Part shown: positions 23,304 through 28,084 of the stretch, piece after piece
Layout of the letters: the number at the start of each line of letters is the position of its first letter
Numbering within the stretch: position 1 is the stretch's first letter
DNA from: Gallionellaceae bacterium
GTDB lineage: Bacteria; Pseudomonadota; Gammaproteobacteria; Burkholderiales; Gallionellaceae
Length of the DNA stretch: 28,084 nt
NCBI GenBank assembly: GCA_003151655.1
Contig: PLYB01000117.1
Location: forward strand, 1 to 28,084
Reading direction: 5' to 3'
Program-made: the position numbers and the translations under genes
The notes under the pieces: generated by a model
The model's database searches: none
Told to the model about the DNA's origin: nothing
The model's input: only the letters and a program-made list of their open reading frames with translations

Positions 23304-23426
23304 TGCCACAGAGAACACAGAGAGAAACCGGCATATTTCATGTTTCGTTGGTTTACCCATAAGTGAGGATAAACCTCGCATTCCAGCCATTTGTTTTTCT
23401 CGGTGATCTCTGTGTTCTCTGTGGCA
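23304..23426. repeat. Inverted repeat with 20-base perfect arms
   Basis: TGCCACAGAGAACACAGAGA at 23304-23323 recurs exactly inverted at 23407-23426, 83 bases apart. The sequence between has no coding signal. The arms are of a kind found dispersed in many bacterial genomes. It sits between the end of the rnf operon and the ppsA start and may act as an mRNA hairpin or be a MITE-like element. Confidence 0.8.
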
Positions 23427-23488
23427 AATTGTTTTTTGCTTCATTCACTAATATTCAACAGCAACAATATTGTGACTCTTTTAAAACT

Positions 23489-23662
23489 TTAATGTTCGTT
23501 CTTGCAATGGCCTTCGCAATTATTACCGCAACCGCCGCAGCCCATTTTTCGCGGCGGGCCGAATTCGGGGTGTCGATGGGCGAAGCGGTGTGCAAGGTTC
23601 TCTACCACTACCCAGCCCAGCATAAATGCCAGCACCAGCCCAATGGTGATTAAATAAGTCAT
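23489..23662 (-). CDS. Small membrane-anchored Cys-rich protein at the end of the rnf operon
   Basis: A 57-residue protein not previously obvious because of its size. It has one N-terminal transmembrane helix (MTYLITIGLVLAFMLGWVVV), a His/Pro linker (HRFAHRHPEFGPPRK) and a tail with four cysteines, GCGGCGNNCEGHCKNEH (C-x2-C-x3-C-x3-C). Its ATG overlaps the rnfA stop codon by four bases (ATGA), as elsewhere in this operon, which strongly supports a real, coupled gene. The layout of one helix plus a Cys cluster recalls NqrM, the small factor needed for the membrane iron centre of Na+-NQR, whose NqrD/NqrE subunits are homologous to RnfE/RnfA. I infer a similar iron-handling or electron-carrier role; sequence identity to NqrM is not evident by eye. 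Confidence 0.75.
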   Translation of the reverse strand: MTYLITIGLVLAFMLGWVVVENLAHRFAHRHPEFGPPRKMGCGGCGNNCEGHCKNEH

Positions 23663-24246
23663 TCGCCGCCCCCTATTCCGGAGAAGCCCATAAACGACAG
23701 CGAAAGCAAGCCGCCGAGTGCCACGCTGATCGCCGCACCTTGTACCAGCGTCGGCACGTTGGAAAGCTGCATGCGTTCGCGCAAGCCGGCCATCAATATC
23801 AGTGCTAGGGTAAATCCCAGTCCGCCGCCGATGCTGTAGGCCAGCGATTGGGCAAAATTATAGTTGCGCGCGGTTTGAAACAAGGCCACGCCGAGTACGG
23901 CGCAATTGGTGGTAATCAGCGGCAGGTAGATGCCCAGTTGGCGGAACAACTCGGGAAAAGTCTTTTTCACGAACATTTCCACCAACTGCACCGCGCAGGC
24001 GATAACCGTGATGAAGGTGATCACGCTGAGGAATTCCAGATGAAAATGCACCAGCAGCATGTTCAGAAAGTAGGCCGAAACTGAGGCTACCAGAATCACG
24101 AATGCAGTGGCTATCCCCATCGGTACTGCGGTGCTGAGTTTTTGCGATACGCCCAGAAACGGGCACATGCCGAGAAACATCGCCAGCACGAAATTGCCCG
24201 GCAGAATGGTGGTCAACAGGATATTGGCGACGGTATCGTTATTCAT
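23659..24246 (-). CDS. rnfA: Electron transport complex subunit RnfA
   Basis: A 195-residue protein with six hydrophobic helices. It carries the two family cysteines: LGMCPFLGVS at about 25-34, in the first long helix, and TTNCAVLG at about 113-120. In RnfA/RnfE and NqrE/NqrD these four cysteines together hold an iron centre inside the membrane. AAGGAGCG precedes the ATG at 24246, which overlaps the rnfE stop by four bases. The gene is fifth in rnfC-D-G-E-A and is followed, again with an ATGA overlap, by the Cys-rich small protein. Confidence 0.94.
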   Translation of the reverse strand: MNNDTVANILLTTILPGNFVLAMFLGMCPFLGVSQKLSTAVPMGIATAFVILVASVSAYFLNMLLVHFHLEFLSVITFITVIACAVQLVEMFVKKTFPELFRQLGIYLPLITTNCAVLGVALFQTARNYNFAQSLAYSIGGGLGFTLALILMAGLRERMQLSNVPTLVQGAAISVALGGLLSLSFMGFSGIGGGE

Positions 24247-24890
24247 GGCTGCGCTCCTTGCAACTGTGCGTTGCGTTTATTGCCAAAGTGACGGAAGGCG
24301 GCGAACACGATCAGCCAGAATGCCAATACGAAGAATCCGCCGGGCGGCAACACCATCACCACCCAAGGCTGGAAGTGGTCGCCAAACAAGGCTACGCCGA
24401 ACAATTTGCCCGCGCCCAGAATCTCGCGCACACAACCGATCATAAACAAGCCCAGTGTAAATCCGAGCCCCATGCCAAGCGCGTTGAAAGTAGCTGGCAA
24501 CGGCGGATTTTTGGCGGCATGCGCTTCGGCACGACCGAGCAAAACACAATTGGCCACAATCAGTTTGATATACGCCCCCAGTGCCTCATACAAATCCAGA
24601 CTGATGGCCTGAATCGCGTAGTCCACCACGGTTACGAAGGTGGCAATGATGACGATGTAACTGGCGATACGCACCTGCTTGGGAATGGCGCTACGCAACA
24701 TAGAAACCAGCATGCAGGACATACCCAGCACAAAAGTGGTGGCGAGTCCCATGGAGATCGCGTTCACTGCCGACACGGTAACGGCAAGCGTCGGACACAT
24801 GCCCAGCACCATGACAAAGATCGGATTCTGTTTCCAGATACCGTCCAGAAACTCATCGAAACTGGAGGGAGGGGTTTTAGTTGGGGTCAT
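24243..24890 (-). CDS. rnfE: Electron transport complex subunit RnfE
   Basis: A 215-residue membrane subunit homologous to RnfA and NqrD. The cysteine motifs are LGMCPTLAVT near residues 29-38 and VANCVLLGRAEAHAAKN near 112-128, the latter diagnostic for RnfE against RnfA. Six helices are visible, and PPGGFFVLAFWLI is the conserved last one. An AAGGAG ribosome site lies within the end of rnfG, and the two genes overlap by 14 bases. Confidence 0.95.
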   Translation of the reverse strand: MTPTKTPPSSFDEFLDGIWKQNPIFVMVLGMCPTLAVTVSAVNAISMGLATTFVLGMSCMLVSMLRSAIPKQVRIASYIVIIATFVTVVDYAIQAISLDLYEALGAYIKLIVANCVLLGRAEAHAAKNPPLPATFNALGMGLGFTLGLFMIGCVREILGAGKLFGVALFGDHFQPWVVMVLPPGGFFVLAFWLIVFAAFRHFGNKRNAQLQGAQP

Positions 24891-25575
24891 GCGGAGACTC
24901 CTTATTTTTAAGTTGTTCCAGATGCGGCACCAGTTTTGGCAACAATGTCTGCGCCGATTCGTTGATGCCGCGCCCTACCGCCTTGGAGGTTACGGTGGCT
25001 CCGGCAATGGCATCGATCTGCCATGGATTGGTCTTGGTACCGTGCTTGACGGTCTTCACCGCATTGGCGAGAGCCTTCATATCGTCGGCCAGATGCACAT
25101 CCAGCGCTTCAAAGTTTTTCAGGAACGCCTGATCGGTAAGTATCTTGTCGCCGATACCCGGTGTCTCGCGCATGGAGATCACACCGATGCCGGTGATGGC
25201 CTGCTTTTCCACATCGTAGGCATACAGCACGCGCACCTGATCGGCATAGCCGGAGGAGGAAGCTTCCGCCGCGATGCCTGCCAGCTTGTTAGCTTCGTCG
25301 TAAACGGCATAGAAAATCGTCCCTTGCGCGGGCGGTTGATCCTGCCCTTCGGCGGCGATAATGCCTGTAGGCGTAGCGAAATAGGTGACGACTTTTTTCG
25401 CACTCGGAATGACTTTAAACACTTGCCGCTCCAGCGCGAGTTTCTTGTTGGCGTTCACCGCTGGCAGCGTAACCTGATAAATACCGACAATGATGATGCC
25501 GCAGATGACCGACACCAGCCCCAGCGTGCGCACCATGGCAAAACTTGGCGTACTGATTTCTGGTGCGTCACTCAT
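24877..25575 (-). CDS. rnfG: Electron transport complex subunit RnfG (FMN-binding)
   Basis: A 232-residue protein with one N-terminal membrane anchor (TLGLVSVICGIIIVGIYQVT) and a periplasmic FMN-binding domain. The covalent-flavin motif is AGATVTSKAV (about residues 190-199), where the second Thr would bind FMN by a phosphoester; the first residue is Ala rather than the more usual Ser. ISMRETPGIGDKI is the family's other signature. GAGG precedes the ATG, which overlaps the rnfD stop by four bases. Confidence 0.94.
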   Translation of the reverse strand: MSDAPEISTPSFAMVRTLGLVSVICGIIIVGIYQVTLPAVNANKKLALERQVFKVIPSAKKVVTYFATPTGIIAAEGQDQPPAQGTIFYAVYDEANKLAGIAAEASSSGYADQVRVLYAYDVEKQAITGIGVISMRETPGIGDKILTDQAFLKNFEALDVHLADDMKALANAVKTVKHGTKTNPWQIDAIAGATVTSKAVGRGINESAQTLLPKLVPHLEQLKNKESPHDPN

Positions 25576-26606
25576 GATTTACCTCGCTTGCCGCCAAGAA
25601 TGCGGGGCTGATTAAACTGATCAAGCAACGGCCCGGCTGCATTGGCAATCAAAATCGCATACATCACGCCTTCAGTCAGCCCGCCGAAATAACGGATCAC
25701 AACCGTCAATATTCCGATCAATGCGCCGTACAACCAGATGCCGCGCGGGGTGACGGGCGAGGTCGCCATGTCGGTCGCCATGAACCACGCCCCCAGCATC
25801 AAGCCGCCGGAAAGCAACACAAAGGTCGGGCTGGGATAACGTTCAGGCTGAACCAAGTGAAACACCCACGCCAATAACATCGCACTACCCAATACCGAGA
25901 CGGGAATACGCCAGTCGAGAAATTTCCTGGCTGCCAGATAGAGTCCGCACAACAGAATCAAAATAGCCGAGGTCTCGCCCGCACTGGCGGTGACATGTCC
26001 GGTCAGAAAATCCATAGCCGAGGCTGAAATATTTTCAAATTTCCAGCGCGCCAACGGGGTCGCGCCGGTAAAAGCATCGATGCCCTGCTGCTTGGCCCAT
26101 AGTGCGATATCCGGCGGTGTCATGAAGGGCGCCGTAAGCGATGAAGGAATAAATTCGCTGAAACGGTGCGCGGAAAATGCCGGAGCCCAAGTGCTGATCG
26201 CGGTCGGGAAAGCGGCCTGCACGAACGCGCGTCCGATCAATGCCGGGTTAAACGGGTTTTGCCCCAAGCCGCCGAACAGTGACTTGCCCAGCCAGATCGA
26301 TGCAAACCCTGCCACAGCACCCATCCACAGCGGGAAGGACGGCGGCAAGGTAAGTGCCAGGATCACGCCGGTAATGGTAGCGCTCCAATCCGACAGCGTA
26401 TTAACAGTGCAGGTGATTTGATTATTAATGCGTTCCGCCAGCAGACAGGATACGGTGACAACCAGTATCAATGCAGCTGCCGACAGCCCGTATTGCCAAA
26501 TTGAAAACGCACAGATCGGCAACATGGCATACACCACGTTGCGCATGATGACGGGCACGTCGCGCCCGCTGTGCTGATGGGGAGAAGTACGTAGTTCCAT
26601 GCTCAT
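25572..26606 (-). CDS. rnfD: Electron transport complex subunit RnfD
   Basis: A 344-residue membrane protein of about nine to ten helices, homologous to NqrB. The flavin-attachment segment is FTGATPLARWK, equivalent to the SGAT motif with Thr as FMN acceptor. LFGGLGQNPFNPALIGRAFVQAAFP and MATDMATSPVTPRGIWLYGALIGI are highly conserved Rnf/Nqr blocks. I take the ATG at 26606, overlapping the rnfC TGA as ATGA; the ATG at 26600 is equally possible, and the in-frame start further upstream lies inside rnfC and has no support. Confidence 0.94.
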   Translation of the reverse strand: MSMELRTSPHQHSGRDVPVIMRNVVYAMLPICAFSIWQYGLSAAALILVVTVSCLLAERINNQITCTVNTLSDWSATITGVILALTLPPSFPLWMGAVAGFASIWLGKSLFGGLGQNPFNPALIGRAFVQAAFPTAISTWAPAFSAHRFSEFIPSSLTAPFMTPPDIALWAKQQGIDAFTGATPLARWKFENISASAMDFLTGHVTASAGETSAILILLCGLYLAARKFLDWRIPVSVLGSAMLLAWVFHLVQPERYPSPTFVLLSGGLMLGAWFMATDMATSPVTPRGIWLYGALIGILTVVIRYFGGLTEGVMYAILIANAAGPLLDQFNQPRILGGKRGKS

Positions 26607-27949
26607 GAGGCAGCCTTTTCCCGATTGACCGCCTTGGCGATACGAAATTGTTGAACCAACGGAATATGCGCGGGGCAAACATAACTGCAACAGCCGCACT
26701 CGAAGCAACGGTCCAGATTATAGCGTTCTGCCATTGCCTCGTACTCGCGCTTTGCCGCCAACAATCCCATCTGCGAGGGATTGAGAAACTTGGGACAAAC
26801 CTTGAGACATTCGCCGCACTTGATGCAGGCGTAACTGCCCGTAGCTGCAGCAGGCAGTTGCCCTTTGCCGAACGCGAGCACACCGGAAGTCCCTTTGGTG
26901 ACCGGCACATCCAGCGACGAAATAGTCATGCCCATCATCGGCCCGCCGAGAATGATCTCGCTGGCATTGCTGTGTGCGCCGACCTGTTCCAACAGGAAGC
27001 GCAACGGTGTACCAATCGGCACGATGTAATTGCCGGGGCGTTCCACCGCAGGACCAGCCACAGTGAGAACACGCTCGATCATGCCCTCCCCCGCTGGCAG
27101 CAAACGTCCAAGATAGGCCAGCGTCATCACGTTGTTCATCAGCACGCCAACGGCTGCGGGACGTTGCCCGGCAGGCACTTCGCGTCCGAGCAGTGCGTAG
27201 ATAATAGTTTCTTCCGCGCCTTGCGGATATTTGGTTTCCAGCGCCTGCACCGTGATCGAACCGTCTGCTGGTAGCACGGCCTGTATCGCGGCGATGGCAT
27301 CCGGCTTGTTATCTTCGACACCGATCACCGCGCGCGGCGCACCGCTGGCTTTCATGGCGTAGCGGATGCCGCGCAACAGATCCTGCGTGCGCTCCACCAT
27401 GATGCGATGGTCGCAGGTAAGGAAAGGTTCGCATTCCGCGCCGTTCACCACCAGGGTATCGATCACCGTTTCCGGTGGCACGCTGAGTTTGACATGGGCA
27501 GGGAAAGTAGCGCCACCCAGACCGGAAATACCGGTGCGTTGAATCGCTGCCAACAAATCTTTTTTATCCAGCGCATCGACATCGAGCGGCTCGCGCACCT
27601 GCACTGCCTGACCGTCGGCCTGGTACACGCGGATGGTGACCGAATCCACCATCTTGCCGTTGGCGGAAGGCATCAAACCAATGGCTTCCACCACGCCAGT
27701 GGCAGGTGAATGCACCGGCAGCGAAACAAAGCCGTCCGCCGTGGCAATGACTTGGCCGCGCAATACTTCCTGCCCGACCAGCACGCAACAGAGCGCCGGT
27801 TTGCCGATATGCTGCGACAGCGGCACGATCAAACGCGGCGCAAACGGCAAGCGTTGAATCGGCAAACTTCCGGTCTCTTTGTGATAAGCCGGATGGATGC
27901 CATGCTCAAAGGTCGGGGCACGTTTCAAAAATGGCAGACGTATACTCAT
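26603..27949 (-). CDS. rnfC: Electron transport complex subunit RnfC
   Basis: A 448-residue cytoplasmic, membrane-associated subunit that carries electrons between soluble donors or acceptors and the membrane part of Rnf. The NADH/FMN-binding part resembles NqrA/NuoF (GISGLGGATFPAHVKLS, VNGAECEPFLTCDH, KYPQGAEETIIYALLGREVP). Two 4Fe-4S motifs follow: Cys 375, 378, 381, 385 and Cys 415, 418, 421, 425. The very long C-terminal repeat tail of gammaproteobacterial RnfC is absent; the size is like that of acetogen and Bacteroides proteins. First visible gene of rnfC-D-G-E-A. No Shine-Dalgarno is evident before 27949, and a repeat element begins about 20 bases upstream. Confidence 0.95.
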   Translation of the reverse strand: MSIRLPFLKRAPTFEHGIHPAYHKETGSLPIQRLPFAPRLIVPLSQHIGKPALCCVLVGQEVLRGQVIATADGFVSLPVHSPATGVVEAIGLMPSANGKMVDSVTIRVYQADGQAVQVREPLDVDALDKKDLLAAIQRTGISGLGGATFPAHVKLSVPPETVIDTLVVNGAECEPFLTCDHRIMVERTQDLLRGIRYAMKASGAPRAVIGVEDNKPDAIAAIQAVLPADGSITVQALETKYPQGAEETIIYALLGREVPAGQRPAAVGVLMNNVMTLAYLGRLLPAGEGMIERVLTVAGPAVERPGNYIVPIGTPLRFLLEQVGAHSNASEIILGGPMMGMTISSLDVPVTKGTSGVLAFGKGQLPAAATGSYACIKCGECLKVCPKFLNPSQMGLLAAKREYEAMAERYNLDRCFECGCCSYVCPAHIPLVQQFRIAKAVNREKAAS

Positions 27950-27969
27950 TTCAAAAAATCCATTATGCC

Positions 27970-28084
27970 GTCATTCCGGCGAAGGCCGGAATCCAGTTAA
28001 AACAAACACTCCGCGTAGCGGACACCCATGGTGTTGCCCCACTGCGTGGGAAATTTTTTTTCATCTGGATACCGGCCTTCGCCG
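27970..28084. repeat. MITE-like palindromic repeat, copy 2 (cut by the window edge)
   Basis: The left end is the hairpin ATTCCGGC-GAAG-GCCGGAAT (27973-27992). The core CTCCGCGTAGCGGACA matches the core of copy 1 at 18964-19087, and the right end GGATACCGGCCTTCGCCG reaches the window edge. It lies directly upstream of rnfC, in the place where the operon promoter or an upstream rnfB would be expected. Confidence 0.75.

Noticed and set aside
24679..25611. 310-codon plus-strand frame antisense to rnfE/rnfG
   Set aside because: The opposite strand encodes two unmistakable Rnf subunits with overlapping starts and ribosome sites.

Overview
The window looks like a chromosomal segment of a betaproteobacterium. 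The protein style, the cobS-cobC, msbA, phoB, cysTWAB, ppsA and rnf genes, and the dispersed REP-like hairpins suggest the Gallionellaceae/Nitrosomonadales part of the class. That placement is inference from protein flavour, not a marker-gene result. I see no rRNA, tRNA, CRISPR array, transposase or phage gene.

Layout. 1-1520: a repeat-like edge, then cobC and cobS (minus strand, late cobalamin assembly). 1858-4302: msbA (lipid A flippase) and a typical 2-Cys peroxiredoxin with its own promoter and terminator. 4408-6533: two tandem, similar exported proteins of unknown function. 6618-8924: a sodium/solute symporter, then phoB with a Pho-box-like site but no phoR beside it. 8929-10713: a duplicated 3' end of cysB, a DUF4160/DUF2442 gene pair, and the intact cysB. 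9769-13491: the minus-strand operon cysT-cysW-cysA-cysB for sulfate import and its regulator, with no periplasmic binding-protein gene. 13715-16091: an accessory patch, AT-rich in its main gene, with a MazE-like antitoxin followed by a toxin remnant, a large orphan membrane protein, and a TumE-type toxin-antitoxin pair.

The most striking part is 16199-20278. It encodes a family 2A encapsulin shell protein. Overlapping it is a SufS-like cysteine desulfurase with an extra N-terminal region of about 180 residues, low in complexity and of cargo-targeting type. Upstream lie an EpsC-type serine O-acetyltransferase and a small XRE regulator. Together these are the parts of a sulfur nanocompartment: O-acetylserine supply for cysteine synthesis, cysteine desulfuration inside a protein shell, and sulfate import encoded about 2.7 kb further on in the window. 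The family is already known, but the linked XRE gene, the translational coupling and the repeat element separating the two gene pairs deserve attention.

20894-27949: ppsA (PEP synthase) and an Rnf electron-transport operon in the order rnfC-D-G-E-A. The operon ends in a 57-residue membrane-anchored, Cys-rich small protein whose start overlaps the rnfA stop. rnfB is not in the window. Gene-free stretches carry several dispersed palindromic repeats and one orphan intrinsic terminator that may mark a small RNA.
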